Positions 47,275 through 58,442 of a DNA stretch of 64,000 bases are shown in pieces (the first letter of the stretch is position 1; every line of letters begins with the position of its first letter). The DNA comes from Diphasiastrum complanatum. Lineage: Eukaryota; Streptophyta; Lycopodiopsida; Lycopodiales; Lycopodiaceae. Where the stretch lies: NCBI GenBank assembly GCA_029204225.1, contig CM055097.1:5775653-5839652 (forward strand), read 5' to 3'. The notes beneath the pieces are model-generated. The model was not told the origin of the DNA. It searched no databases and saw only the letters and a list, made by a program, of their open reading frames with translations. The translations under genes were made by a program, and so were the position numbers.

Positions 47275-47949
47275 TCAGTCTGTAGATACTCCTGTGCATT
47301 CGACAGGCATAGGTGGGAAGTGATTCGCAGGAGGAGGTTGGTCCATATAGACTCTTTCATCTAATTCGCCATGTAAGAACAATGTCTTCTCATCGACTAT
47401 GTGAATCCTGAGGACATAAGCGGCTGCATATGCAAACGATAGACGTAGGGACGCATGCTTCATGATTGAAGAGAAGGTATCAGTGTAGTTGATCCCATAC
47501 TTCTAAGAGAAACCCTTTACTACAAGTCTGGCTTTGTATCTCGAAACATTTCCATTCGGTCCATACTTTAGCTTGTATACCCATTTGGATTGCACCGTCT
47601 TCCGCTTGTCTGGTACTGGCTGTAGTGTCCATACCTCATTCTTCTTTATGGATTTGATCTCCTCGTTCATGGCTTGGATCCGTTTGTCCTTGTCTGGACT
47701 TTCGATGGCTTTTGTGAATGTTTGTGGTTCACCACTAAATCCACAAAACTCTTCGGATGTCAAAGCTGAGCTGCCTGACACAAATCTGGCTGGTGTGCTT
47801 CGTTCTCTTGTTGATCTCCTAGGAGATTCTTCAGGTACTACAATGTCCTTACCTTTGTCTCTTTGGCTAAGTTCAGAACCATTTTGGTTTATAGGCATTC
47901 TAGCTGCAAGCAGGCTTGTGGTCCTTTCTTCGTTTGATTCGTCGCTCAA
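47275..47949 (-). pseudogene. Copia C3 reverse transcriptase fragment
   Basis: 47503-47949 reads SPDKDKRIQAMNEEIKSIKK, then NEVWTLQPVPDKRKTVQSKW and RYKARLVVKGFS, the RT start. 47275-47463, in another frame, reads RLSFAYAAAYVLRIHIVDEK, then a TLFLHGELDERVYMDQP stretch matching the DVKTAFLHGDLDE block. The first catalytic Asp is in the VDEKT segment (canonically VD.KTAFL). The sequence ends at the orientation switch before the YVDD motif. Confidence 0.87.
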
Positions 47950-48336
47950 CTATTGTGGAGTTCAAACATCTCCATCTGAGTGTTCGAGTTTTGCTCCCTT
48001 TGTCATAGTTGGCAGGTCATAGTACTACTTTCCTAAGACTTCATAGCTGGCTGAATCATCATCGGCCATTGTTCCGTTCTCACCGAACTTGATGTCTCTG
48101 ACTGTCTTCATTTGATTCGTCTCTATTGATTCATCTATGGCATATAGACCTTGTAGTATGACAAATGATCATACCCCGCGAGCTATCCTTGTTTGACTTT
48201 CTCATCGAGCTTCTTTCAAAGCTTGTCTGGAACGTGTGCATAAGCTGCACAGCCAAAGATCCGAACGTGCATTAGAACTAACCCACCATAGTTCATGTGG
48301 TGTCGTGTGAGGAACACTTGATTTGCCTATCCTATT

Positions 48337-49070
48337 CTAGATATAGGTGGTTGTAGCTACTGCTTCATCCCATAGCACTCTTGGTGCCTTCGAATAGGCC
48401 ATCATGCACCTTGCGACTTCCATGAGTGTCCTGGTCTTCTTTTCAGCAACACCATTGTGTTGTGGTGTATAGGATGCAGTCCTGCAGTGAAGGATTCGTC
48501 GACCATTGTAGAAGTCACAAAGCGGTTCGAGATGTATTCTCAACCACGAGCAATTATGATCTGCATCACCTTGCTTTTTGTGCATCTTTCTGCCCACTTC
48601 ATGTATTCTGTGAACTTGTCGAGTCCTTCTGATTTTTTGTGTATGAAGTAGACTCTGGCGAACTTGCTATAGTCGTCAATGAAGGTGATGTAGTATTTCG
48701 AGCCTCCTACTGAAATCATGTTGAAAGGTCCGTTGTTCGAATGTACCAGCTCCAGAATCTTTGTTCTTCTATAGGAGTCTTTGGTGAAAGGAGTTCAGGA
48801 CATCTTCCCTTTCAAGCATGTATCACAGGTCGTCAAATTCGTTGCATTCGTGATGCTCACTCCTGTGATAGCTCCATGCTTGGCTTGTTTGATAAATGCC
48901 ATGGGGTTCATGTGGCATAGTCTTATGTGCCATAGAACATCTGTAGATTCATGAGCTAGTAGGCGTACCTTCAAATGATACATGTTTCTCTTTTGTCTTT
49001 CTTGTGTAACAAGTGTGCTGGTGTTGGCATCAATGACATTGCATGTTTTGTTTGACAATGTCACACGCAT
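48337..49070 (-). pseudogene. Copia C3 integrase region
   Basis: 48795-49070 is the pre-integrase part (STDVLWHIRLCHMNPMAFIK, then TTCDTCLKGKMS, keeping the His-His-Cys-Cys pattern). 48337-48597 contains SYTPQHNGVAEKKTRTLMEV with the catalytic Glu, and RVLWDEAVATTTYI. The region between (48600-48795) holds the FDD-type and core Asp blocks in broken frames. Not functional. Confidence 0.85.
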
Positions 49071-49371
49071 CCCAGCGTCTACTATTCTTGCGACTTAGAT
49101 CAATTCTTGCTGCAATTTGGGTATGAATAGAACATTGTCTAATCGCCAGTCTTTGCCGTTCGTGTTGAGCAACAATGAACCAATGCCATTCACTTGTTGT
49201 CTTGATCTATCTCCAAGAACTATATATCTAGATGGATCTGTACTTCGAAAGTGAGACATTATTCATCTCGATGTAACATAGTGAGAGGTTGCTCCTGAAT
49301 AAAGGATCACCTCTTGTGTGTCAGATGTCGAGGTTGCACACACATCTATACATAGATAGGCTGTCGAATTT

Positions 49372-49635
49372 TCATTTTTTGACCTTTCTTCGCCCATCTT
49401 CGAGCTTTATGGCTCTTCGACGTAGGATGAAACAATTGTTGTTCTCTTGTTTGCCTTGAGGCTGCTTTTTCCTCGGATTCTGGTAGCAGTCCATGGCTGC
49501 ATGGCCTTTCTTGTGGCAATAAATGCATTCGATCTTCGGGTTCAGCGAACATGAATCGACTGTATGTCCTTCGCGTTTGCATCTCACGCATGTCTTCTTT
49601 TCACCATCTTGTTGTCTCGACTTTTCTTTCTTCAT
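49372..49635 (-). pseudogene. Copia C3 gag nucleocapsid with two zinc knuckles
   Basis: The frame contains CVRCKREGHTVDSC and CIYCHKKGHAAMDC, two complete CX2CX4HX4C knuckles in a Lys/Arg/Gln-rich context, followed by NPRKKQPQ. Unlike C1, the second cysteines are kept. The capsid part should lie above 49635 up to the PBS, but no long frame survives there. Confidence 0.85.
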
Positions 49636-50361
49636 CCATTTGCATTTGGTGGTTCCTTTTGTCTGCTGGTCTTGATCATGCTTTCGGTCTGACTCCCTCT
49701 TAGACTTGAACTACTTCTTTGGGTTCTCCTTGTTGCTGTAGAGAGCTTGATTAGAGACGTCCTTGTGATCAAGGTGCTCACAAGCTTCGACTTCTTCTCA
49801 AATCTCGATCACATCCTTTTCGAGAGTCATCTCTAGATATTTTGCTAGCAACGTTTGGTGAATAGATCCTTTATCCTTCTGATAAAAGATGTAATGTCAG
49901 CTGGTATTTGAAAAGCATTATCTGGCTGCATGATTTCGTCTGAAACCTGGTAAGTAATGCATTCCACATCTCCTTTCATTAGAGAGTGTTGCGAGGTCAA
50001 GCGTTAGGCTTATCTTCGATGGATGAGGACAACATAGCTACTGCCTTGTCATTCTTTTCTCTCCATTCTCGTAACTCTTTGCTTGTGGTTGTAGGCATCT
50101 CTTTGGTGCCATCTACCCAGGGCCATAGCCCTTCTCCCTTTAAGATGAGAGAGGTCTTCACCTTCCATGCTAGGAAGTTGGACCCAGCTGAGTTGAGGTT
50201 TGTGCAGATCTTTGACTATATGCTGCTTATGGATGCCATTGTTGTGAACTCTGTTCTTTAGCTCTTTTGGTCTCTTGTTCTGAATATTCGATCTCTTGAA
50301 TCTTAAAGCCTTATGGCACTGATACCAATGTTGAGAATCTCAGATGAGTTCGGAAATCGAA

Positions 50362-50374
50362 AGCTCTGATACCA
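50362..50374 (-). other. Primer-binding site of copia C3
   Basis: The minus strand reads TGGTATCAGAGCT, one base from the LTR start. A second ctctgatacca lies nearby at about 50316-50327, suggesting a short local duplication. Confidence 0.82.
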
Positions 50375-50375
50375 T

Positions 50376-51198
50376 TGTCGAGAATAAACAGAGATTGATT
50401 CGTCTTGATTGTTCTGAAACCCGGATGGAATTCGATTATGTCTGCAGGCTACTACCTGCTAAAATAGATCTACAATCCTCTAGAGTGTAGACAAATACTG
50501 TTGACCTACATTTAATTTGTTTAAGTATTCAGCAAGATGAACCAGTGTGCTGAAATAATGAATGAACAGTTGATTACAAACAGACAACAATCAGACATCA
50601 AAGACATTCAATAACATTCAAAATAAGAAAACCATTTACATAACATCTACTGTATTATTAGTGAATTCCTTCATTGAGCGTTGTTGTGACAAACCCACAC
50701 AACGCATTGGCATGAGAGATTCTATGTCTCTCACGAACTATATCAAGTCGTCTCGCTTACTAGCGGACTTCTTGGACATTGGCTAGCAACGATGTGCTTA
50801 GCTCACATTGGTATACAACCAAATTGATGTTCCAACTGATTCTCTCAATTTCAATCTGCTTATATAGATGAAGAGAGAAATGGTTTAAGTTAATCAGAGG
50901 TTACAAGAACGGCTGATTAGGCATGTTCCAACGGTATCCAGATTGTCCGTGGAGAGGGACGTCCTCCTTGTACTTTCCTGATTTTCTCTGTACTTTGAAA
51001 CGTGAAGCTTCACCATCTTTTAGTCTTCGTGTCTTCTTCATCTTCGTGTTTTCTTCGGCCTTCGGCTTTGCCATTGAGCTTCTTTGGGTCCACGAACGAT
51101 TTATCTTCGCATTTTTGGTGGCCTTCAGTCCACGAACATTTTACTTTTATCTTCGGGTATTCTTCAATCCTCGAAGCTTTGGTCTTCGTGTTCGCACA
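50376..51198 (-). repeat. 5' LTR of copia C3
   Basis: Starts tgtcgagaataaac next to the PBS. The outer end is proposed at cgcaca (51198), giving about 823 bp. The outer end (TGTGCGAACACGAAGACC on the minus strand) resembles the C1 LTR start (TGTCGCAGCACGAAC). Boundary inferred. Confidence 0.55.
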
Positions 51199-52781
51199 GT
51201 TCCCTTGCGTTTGTGCAGACTTGAGCTCGAAAGCTAGCAAAGCTTTGTGGCCCAAACATATTTTTTTTACATTTTTGTCGTATACGTTTTGAATGCTAAT
51301 GAACAAGCATTGCTCACTATTTGAAATCTAACTTATTTGAACTTGCCGATAGTAAGTTTTCATTTAGTTGCTTGTTATTTTGAAGTGAAATATCAGATGG
51401 ATTTACCTAATGTAATAGAAGTTTAAAATCAGTCTATTTTACATAATAATCTTGATTGAATTCTGGGTATTTTAATCTGGTATAGAAGATCTAGCCTATT
51501 TGGAAGAGAGTACTATTTTTGAATGTTGAATTTCATTTATAATTGTTTGGATATAGCTCATTTGTGAATAATTAAATTTGTTAGTTTCAAACTATGCTTA
51601 ACAAAGTATAAAATTTATACGTGGAAAAGAACTCTATCAAATTGAGTAGAACAAGATTTAGCATCACTTTTGATAAGAAGTATATCAGAAATATAAGTCA
51701 ATGGACATGATAAACACTCATTAAGGAGTCCGAGTATTTTAATAAGATTGTTTGCAATTCTAAAAAGTTGATTTGTTTATTGTAATTTTGTACTACAAAG
51801 TAGTATTGGATAATCTATCTTTCTGAAAACAATAATCTTTTATACTAATACATGGTGACAAAAGAAAAATGAGGCGAAAATTCAATTTTTTAGAAATTTA
51901 AAAAAAATGTTAGTATTCACGATGCTTTATAGAAATATGTAGTATTAAAAAAATATCGCATTTTATCAAAAATTGTAATCATGCTAACCAAATTAATTAA
52001 TAAATTAATATTAACACATTTAAGTTAGTAGATATTAAAAAAAATGGTAGTTTAAAAAAATCATTAATCATACAAATAATAAAATTGAAAAACAAACTAA
52101 TTTAACTTATATGAAATACTATTTTGTAACAAATATTTTAAGATTTTAATTTTTTTAAATGAAAGTGTTTGTGTTAAAATAAAAAAATATTTAGTTATAA
52201 TATAATTTTTTATTAATATGTTCTCAAAAATAATAATTTAATATGATCTATAGAAATACTTGGAGTCTAAGTCTTGGCTCTTGTGAGATTAGCTTGACTC
52301 TACAATTTTCTAACTAACCACATGTAGTTTAATCCTCTTTCCTAGCCTAACCATAAGAAAATAACTAGATTAGTGGGTGGAGGCAACTTGCACCACCCCC
52401 CCCCCCCCCCCCCCCCCCCCCCCTCTCTCCTCTCTAAAGATTAGTGGATGGAGGCACTTGCACCCTCCCCACCTCTCTCCTCTAAAGATGACAAAAACAA
52501 GCAAACACGACTTAAACGAAATAGCAAGCAAATAGAAAACACATTAAAAAGAAAGAGATAAGAGTAGTTTGAAGGATTTTTTTTTTCTCTTTTTATGTCC
52601 ACGTGGCCCAATCATGTCTTGCCATAGTAGAATCAAACGTAGCGTACATCACTAGAACCAAAAAATAAATTTATTTTCTTCTTATTAAGAGGATTTGGAC
52701 TTCCCACTAGGTAGGTTGCAAGCACACTATTGGTTAGTATGTGCTGTCTATGACTGTCTGTGGCTGGTCCGTGGCTGGTTA
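51199..52781. other. AT-rich spacer
   Basis: No gene recognised; very AT-rich from about 51300 to 52260. Contains a long poly-C tract and a short duplication at 52370-52490. Confidence 0.6.
52396..52423. repeat. Poly-C tract (28 C) with flanking duplication
   Basis: A 28-base C run sits in a block (agtgggtggaggcaacttgcacc ... tctctcctct) that is repeated just downstream at about 52441-52490 with the C run shortened to cctcccc. It looks like a tandem duplication in which one copy's C tract expanded. Confidence 0.85.
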
Positions 52782-53441
52782 GGCTGCTCAAATTCGCTTG
52801 TTTTAGTTAAAAGGACATACTATGTTGGTTAAACCAAAGTAACTTTTCAAGGTATGGCAACAACGAGACCAAGATCCTCTATCAGCTCTGTAATTTTTTG
52901 CAATGAGAAGGAGGATGATGGCACTTGGATTGCCCATGAATATCAAAAAGCTTCTTGGGTATTGATGCATTTATCAATAAGAGGAGCTTTCCATCAAAAA
53001 AGAAGAAAGAAAAATATACATATAAATCGTATTGGAAAGCCATGATGATTCTTGATTTTAAAGTATCCCTAAGTGGACAATCCATTTCAAAGGTCTTTGT
53101 TCAACATGTTTACATGCATTTTGAACTGAATGTGGATTTTATGAATCCTTGTAAAGTGTAACTATAAGTATTATAAAATTTTAAATGACTTTAATTTTCA
53201 ACTCTAACATGTAGCTGTATTTAACAATGAAAAACTTACAATGGTTTCTTGTATTGCAGATTTATATCCATCAAATATACATGAACAGGAACATGTAAAT
53301 TATCTTTTCAATATCATAGACATTCTCCATTCAAAAATTGACAAATTATAGTATAAAAGACAAACTCCAAAAGAACTTGTAGATTCTGGTTTTATGATGC
53401 TATATATATTCTAGATTTGAATGGAAGAGCAAGAAAACTAG
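52782..53441. repeat. Right arm of the long inverted repeat
   Basis: Reverse complement of 1-790, lacking about 140 bp of the left arm. Starts aggctgctcaaattcgc and runs to aagaaaactag. Sequence beyond 53441 has no partner inside the window, since the left arm reaches base 1. Confidence 0.8.
52854..53161 (+). pseudogene. Decayed copy of the inverted-repeat open frame
   Basis: Two overlapping plus-strand frames (52854-53045 and 52955-53161) together match the 131-codon frame at 279-674: IFCNEKEDDGTWIAHEYQKA, then LSIRGAFHQK, then in the other frame ILDFKVSLSGQSISKVFVQH. The frame changes in the Lys/Arg-rich segment around 53000-53020, where A-rich sequence has changed length. Function unknown. 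Confidence 0.45.
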
Positions 53442-55032
53442 AATATGTACATCTTCTCAATTTTCAAAGTAATGAGTGGATTACACCTAAAAACAATGTA
53501 TTAGAGTCTTTTCGGTGCAAGTTATATACAAATATACAAAAGTCACTCAAAATCGGTATTGGATCCAAAAATGTAATCTAAATTGGTTTGTTCCAATATT
53601 TGTATTTGTGGATTCCTCGCAAATAGTGAGGTGTGTCAAACCCTCAACAGAATTGACACTTTTGTTGGCATGATATTTCACAGTATTTAAATTTCATTGC
53701 GATTGAAAAATTGATATGAAGTCCATATTTATCAATGTATGAATGTTTTAATTCATTATGCTCATTGTGAAGGCTATAAAAATATTATGAAAATTGATAT
53801 CTTTTTTTCTTGTGCAGATAGACACAAGGACTAAATCAAATGCAAAGACGTTGGAGTAGTAATTCAGATCATAGTGCGAGCATAAAATAAACATAGTAAT
53901 GTTGAATTTGACATAATTGAAAAGATGCACAAATTTTCTCAAATATCAATATAAATATCTTTTCAAGAGTACATGTATATTGGAAAATTTTCAATTGTTT
54001 GTGAGTTTCTATAAAACCTTTTGGTATTCACAATGCATTACTATATAAAAATTTGAAGTTTTGGCATGCATGGTTTGTTTTAAAGCCATAAAATCCTATC
54101 TCTATTAAAATTTGCAACATGAAACTAACAAGTAGCCTCTTGCAAAAGTTCTTTCTATAAAATCATATGTTTGGTGAATATATTTATTCCTTGACTACTC
54201 TCATGGTTATTGTCAATGTTGTTGGACAGAGGTGTGTGAGAAAATAGGTCAAATAGAATTGAATAAAAAGAATTCGAACGACAATAGTTAAAACTTATCG
54301 TGCACAATGGAATAAACTATCTTTTTCTTTCGTTATGCATGAGTACATCTATCAATTTCGAACAAAACAATAGTGATAGAAATCACATTCGATCTTATAG
54401 TAACTAACTTTGAAATCATTAGTACTATAGTGATTACGTAGCCAAATATTAAAGCATTGAATTATCAGACAAATAATCAATTGCGAAGAACTACAGAAAC
54501 CCATACATTCTGAGACAGACCTAAACGCAATAAGAAGATAATATTGATTCAGTATGAAAATGAAACATATGTAAATGAGTACAACAAGTTTGTGGATCAA
54601 AGTCGCGTACTCTGAGCTATCTTTGAGTGGCTAAATATATGTCTGAATTAACCGCAACTACTGATAAGTAGTAAGCGCAATAAGAATCTCTAATCAATTC
54701 TAAGGAACTGAGCTAGAAAGCTCAAGAGTGTTCAAGCTTGCAGGCTTGAGAGAGAGAACACTTATTATTCAATACTTGATGATTGATCTTTACTTTAATG
54801 CTTAAAAATGTAGGAATATGAACAACTATTTATACTAAGCAATTAGGTCGTCAATTGCATCATCCAGTTGGCTGTGATGTGTTGGCATCCATCCAGTTAG
54901 GACTTCTTACTCTTCATTTTTTAGAATGATGCGACTACTAATTATGTTCAGGGTATTGCAACATCAGCCCAGTAGGATAGACCAAAGTTCGCACCAAAAA
55001 GACACAATCCTCCAAAATTTGTTGGATTAGCG
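53442..55032. other. AT-rich spacer
   Basis: No gene recognised to about 54950. The last 70 bp or so may be the upstream gag part of the Ty3 fragment. Confidence 0.55.
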
Positions 55033-55548
55033 ATGAAGTCACCAACCACGACTAAACCAGTGTCGGACACTTGTTACAACTGTGGAGAGCCAGGACATTT
55101 TTCACCCGACTGTCCTCAGTCACAAAAGCCGATTGGATATGCACTATGTTCGAACTGTAGGGAGCCTGGCCACAAATATCCGGACTGCCCTCAGTCGCAG
55201 AAGCCACGACCAAAGTACCAGTATGTAGCAACACTAGCTGCTGCAAACTCGAAAATAAAATCTTTGACTGATGCTGTTGTGCAGAGGATTGATGTCATTG
55301 AAGGAAAATTGGCAAAGACAGTGGACCAGTCTTGGCCAAGCAATGTAGAAAAGCTATTCAATGTCACCACAAAAAGCAAAGGCTCTTCGAAACTCAAATC
55401 GAAATCTTCTTCAACAAAGTACAAAAACTCTTCAAAGAAGAAATCATCGAACAAGTCAACAAACAAATCTATAACAAAGAAGATCTTAAAAATGATTCTG
55501 ACTATGACTGTAACGCTGAAAAATTATTTGCAAAAGACATCTCAGTAG
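55033..55548 (+). pseudogene. Ty3/gypsy gag nucleocapsid region (171 aa frame)
   Basis: Two complete knuckles: CYNCGEPGHFSPDC at residues 14-27 and CSNCREPGHKYPDC at 39-52, each followed by PQSQKP. Then a region with VVQRIDVIEGKLAKTVDQS and a Lys/Ser-rich stretch. Two further frames (55332-55631, 55631-55909) continue the protein after shifts, with KMKDYDIVTDIGSLRPNITF leading into the protease. The true gag start is upstream and not found. Confidence 0.8.
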
Positions 55549-55968
55549 AAGCAAAAGAAATTATAATATTGAATTATAGTCAGCGGCTGCAGAGAAGAAG
55601 GTCACGTTCAAGGAAGGGGACGTTGAAATAATGAAATTCAAGTTGTCTAATGCCACTATTGACAAGCCAATCTCAAAAGCAAAGATGAAAGACTATGATA
55701 TAGTGACTGATATTGGATCTCTTCGCCCAAACATCACTTTTGAGCAATTGTTGGTAGACAACATTTATTACTGTAAGCAATTAAAAGGTCTTTCTACCCC
55801 CAAAAAGAAGAAAAGAGTTTCTTTGTCAGATTTTGGTGTTTTATCTATTGATTTAGGAGATCTCGGTGCACCAAACACAGCTCATGCTTTGGGACTGACT
55901 GACATTTGACCAACATAGCGAAAGATCAAGTTAGCAGATTCGACTCGACGAAAGCCTGTTGGAAAAAA

Positions 55969-56130
55969 GGATGTCACTGTATATATTCAAACCAAGTCTT
56001 TTACAATGAATTTTATAGTTATCAAAGCACTTGGTTTGCCATCTTATTCTATGCTAATTGGACAGCCATGGCTTTATCAATCAAATGCAAGTGTTCACTG
56101 GAAGACCAGAGAATTGAGATTTCAAACTGG
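55969..56130 (+). pseudogene. Ty3/gypsy protease C-terminal remnant
   Basis: A frame different from the longest open one reads VTVYIQTKSFTMNFIVIKAL, then YSMLIGQPWLYQSNASVHWK. The IGQPWL block corresponds to the conserved (L)LGRPWL at the end of Ty3 aspartic proteases. The catalytic D(S/T)GA motif was not found upstream, so the active-site half is lost or scrambled. Confidence 0.6.
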
Positions 56131-56206
56131 TGAGACCAATAATCGAGGCAAGCCAACAGAACAAATAATCACCTAGACTCGTGACAAATACGAAGGTGAA
56201 ACTCCT

Positions 56207-56440
56207 TTGTCTGACACCATTTTTACCTTAGAAAATTCTTTTTATGCACTAAATATTTTCTCCAATGCATCTGACATCGAAGTGCAATATTTTGAATGCT
56301 ACAAGAACAATGAAGAAGAAGAATTCTTTGATGCCTGCAACGCTGAAGCGGATGCTTCGGATAAAGAAATAAAAGTTGCAGACACGAACTCTGAAGAGTC
56401 TGATGAAGATTCAAGCGACGAATTTGATGAATCCGAATAA
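56207..56440 (+). pseudogene. Acidic linker between protease and RT
   Basis: A 77-residue frame ending in a Glu/Asp/Ser-rich tail (NSEESDEDSSDEFDESE). It lies in the Ty3 element between protease and RT, where a short linker is normal. No domain recognised. Confidence 0.4.
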
Positions 56441-56635
56441 GAATTTGTAATAAGAACCAGGCTAATGACACAAATATATCTATGGAGTCAACCATGCACG
56501 AAATTCATGGCCATACCAAGGCCAGTATGACGGAATGTATCATTCTGCCAGATTCTATTGAGCTAATTGAACTTGCACTTGGCAGATTTGTGCATGTCTC
56601 AAAATCACTCGGAGAGACGGAATTAGCTGAATCAC

Positions 56636-57195
56636 GGAATTGTTGAAGGAGTACCAAGATGTATTTGCTTGGTCGCTCAACGATTTGAAAGGAATACCTG
56701 TTGAATTCGGAGAGCACCCTATTGATCTTAAAGAAGATGTTGTACTTGTTTGACATAGACAGTATCGACTCAATCCAAAGTACTCCCTGATAGTAAAAGA
56801 CAAACTCAACAAGCACCTTAAGGCAGATATTATTTATCCCGTCTTAAGTAGCGAATGAGTGTCTCCCATTGTTGTAGTTCCAAAGAAGAAGACTGGCAAA
56901 ATTTGAATATGCCAGGACTTTAGGAAGCTGAATGCTGCCACAAGAAAGGATCACCATCCTTTACCCTTCATTGATTCTATCTTAGATCAGGTTGCAATTC
57001 AAGACCGTTACAATTTCTATGACGATTTCTCTGGTTACAATCAGGTTGGAGTAAGGAAGGAGGATTGTTCAAAGACCACATTTACTACAGATTGGGCCAG
57101 TTATGCCTACAACAAAATGCCCTTTGGTCTTTGCAACGTACCAATGACTTTTCAAAAGTATTTTTCTTGAGATTTTCATTGATGATTTTTGTGTT
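56636..57195 (+). pseudogene. Ty3/gypsy reverse transcriptase, broken
   Basis: Blocks in order: LLKEYQDVFAWSLNDLKGIP, HRQYRLNPKYSLIVKDKL, VVVPKKKTGKI, CQDFRKLNAATRKDHHPLPF, an FYDDFSGYNQVGVRKED block (catalytic Asp region), KTTFTTDW, YNKMPFGLCNVPMTFQ, then after a shift FIDDFCVYS (YxDD-type motif). Stops interrupt it at several points, including before HRQYR and after LSSE. Confidence 0.9.
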
Positions 57196-57339
57196 TACAG
57201 TGATGTAAAAACACATATACAAAAGCTGAAACTTACATTGCAACAGTGTCGAGACCTTGTTTGTCGCTTCACCTAGAAAAATGTTTTTTCGGTATGAAAG
57301 AAGAAATTTTACTTGGACATAGAATATCAAACAGAAGAA

Positions 57340-57783
57340 TAGAGTCGATAAAGATAAAGTCGAGCTTATAAAGGACCTCCTAATACCAACAAATCTATGT
57401 GAACTTAAGGCTTTCTTAGGACATGTCAGTTACTATCACAAATTTATCCAGAATCATGCCTCTATTGTTGCTGCTCTCACGCATCTACTTAAGAAACAAG
57501 TGGAATACTTGTGGACAAAAGAACATCAGAAAGCGTTCGAAGAACTTAAGCAGAGGTTGATCAATGCTCCTATTCTAAGACCACGAAACTGGGCTATTCT
57601 ATTTCATAGTTATGTCGATGTTTCTGCATTTGCTATTGGCGTGTGTTTGAGCCAGAAGGACGATCAGAAGAAAGACCATCCTATATACTATGTAAGTCGA
57701 CAACTAAGTGCCTCGGAGAAGAATTATTCAGCCACAGAATGGGAAGCACTCGGACTGATTTTTACTGTTAAGAAATTTCGATG
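57340..57783 (+). pseudogene. Ty3/gypsy RNase H, truncated
   Basis: LCELKAFLGHVSYYHKFIQN leads from the RT thumb into WTKEHQKAFEELKQRLINAP, then YVDVSAFAIGVCLSQKD, IYYVSRQLSASEKNYSATEW and LGLIFTVKKFR. The normal continuation (HYLLG...) is absent; the frame stops within a few bases at 57784 and unrelated sequence follows, so the element is cut here. Confidence 0.88.
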
Positions 57784-58091
57784 AAGATGAAATTTGTGGG
57801 CACATCCACAAATGTCAATTCAAGCAGAGCTCGTAAATCTTCTAGATTCCACCCACTGTTGACCCACACTTCACGTATTTCATCATGTGGGAGATGGATA
57901 CATAGTTCCACATCTTGCTCTCTCATGTCAATTTCCAGCGCATCCCATCGACCATGACCAAACTTTACCCACCTATAAACGAAACTGAAAGAGCATGTTT
58001 GACGTGAAATGTGATATCTTATTGCCATTGTTTCACGACAAAGATTACACCTCATCAGATCCCCTTTGTGTTCTACTTCTCTTGAATCCAA
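57768..58091 (-). pseudogene. Hypothetical minus-strand open frame (107 aa)
   Basis: Contains MRCNLCRETMAIRYHISRQT and WVKFGHGRWDALEIDMREQD, and ends LTFVDVPTNFIFIEIS. The CNLC with a downstream His could be half of a zinc-binding site. Not a known retroelement domain. It begins where the Ty3 fragment is cut and may be a 3' exon of the same gene as 58443-58730; no splice junction was established. Confidence 0.3.
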
Positions 58092-58442
58092 GAGGTAAGT
58101 ACATTATCCAACAATGAGGCCTCTGCCACTTTCCACGCCCACATTCTATCTGTTTTCTTAAATGGAATTTCTTTGAATATCGCAACAAATAGAGTGATTG
58201 GTAGAAAGACACTAGTGCACTCGTTTAAAACCAAATGTGGGCTTCATGTTTATTGTAATCTCTCTCACGAGTTGTGTCTTTATTAATTCAATAGTCAATT
58301 GATCAACCGTAGGGCCACTCATGAGAATTATTTGCAGGTTCAGAAATAGGTAATAATTTTTCAGGACCAAAGTTCCTTTTTGGAACTTTGTACATGTGAT
58401 CATAAAAGTAGATATAACTTACAATGTGAAGGTATGCTTCTA

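Larger units (their letters stand above)
47263..51198 (-). mobile_element. Ty1/copia retrotransposon C3, decayed and 3'-truncated
   Basis: On the minus strand: 5' LTR (51198-50376), PBS (50374-50362), gag region with two zinc knuckles near 49500, pre-integrase (49070-48795), integrase (48597-48337) and RT (47949-47275), truncated at 47263. Frameshifts and stops throughout. Parallels copia C1 in knuckle spacing, PBS and LTR style, and like C1 it ends within RT. The missing 3' half may be represented by the inverted fragment next to it (46890-47262). Confidence 0.88.
55033..57783 (+). mobile_element. Decayed Ty3/gypsy gag-pol, truncated at both ends
   Basis: Plus strand, in order: nucleocapsid with two zinc knuckles, linker, protease end, an acidic segment, reverse transcriptase, RNase H. 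No LTR, PBS or integrase is found, and the RNase H stops abruptly at 57783, where unrelated minus-strand frames begin. The order protease-RT-RNase H and the MPFGLCN motif are Ty3/gypsy features. No viral coat or movement gene is present, so I do not read it as a pararetrovirus. Numerous stops and shifts show that it is old. Confidence 0.87.

Noticed and set aside
55033-57783. Endogenous pararetrovirus
   Set aside because: RT and RNase H motifs could fit, but no movement or coat-protein frame is present and the order and motifs fit Ty3/gypsy.
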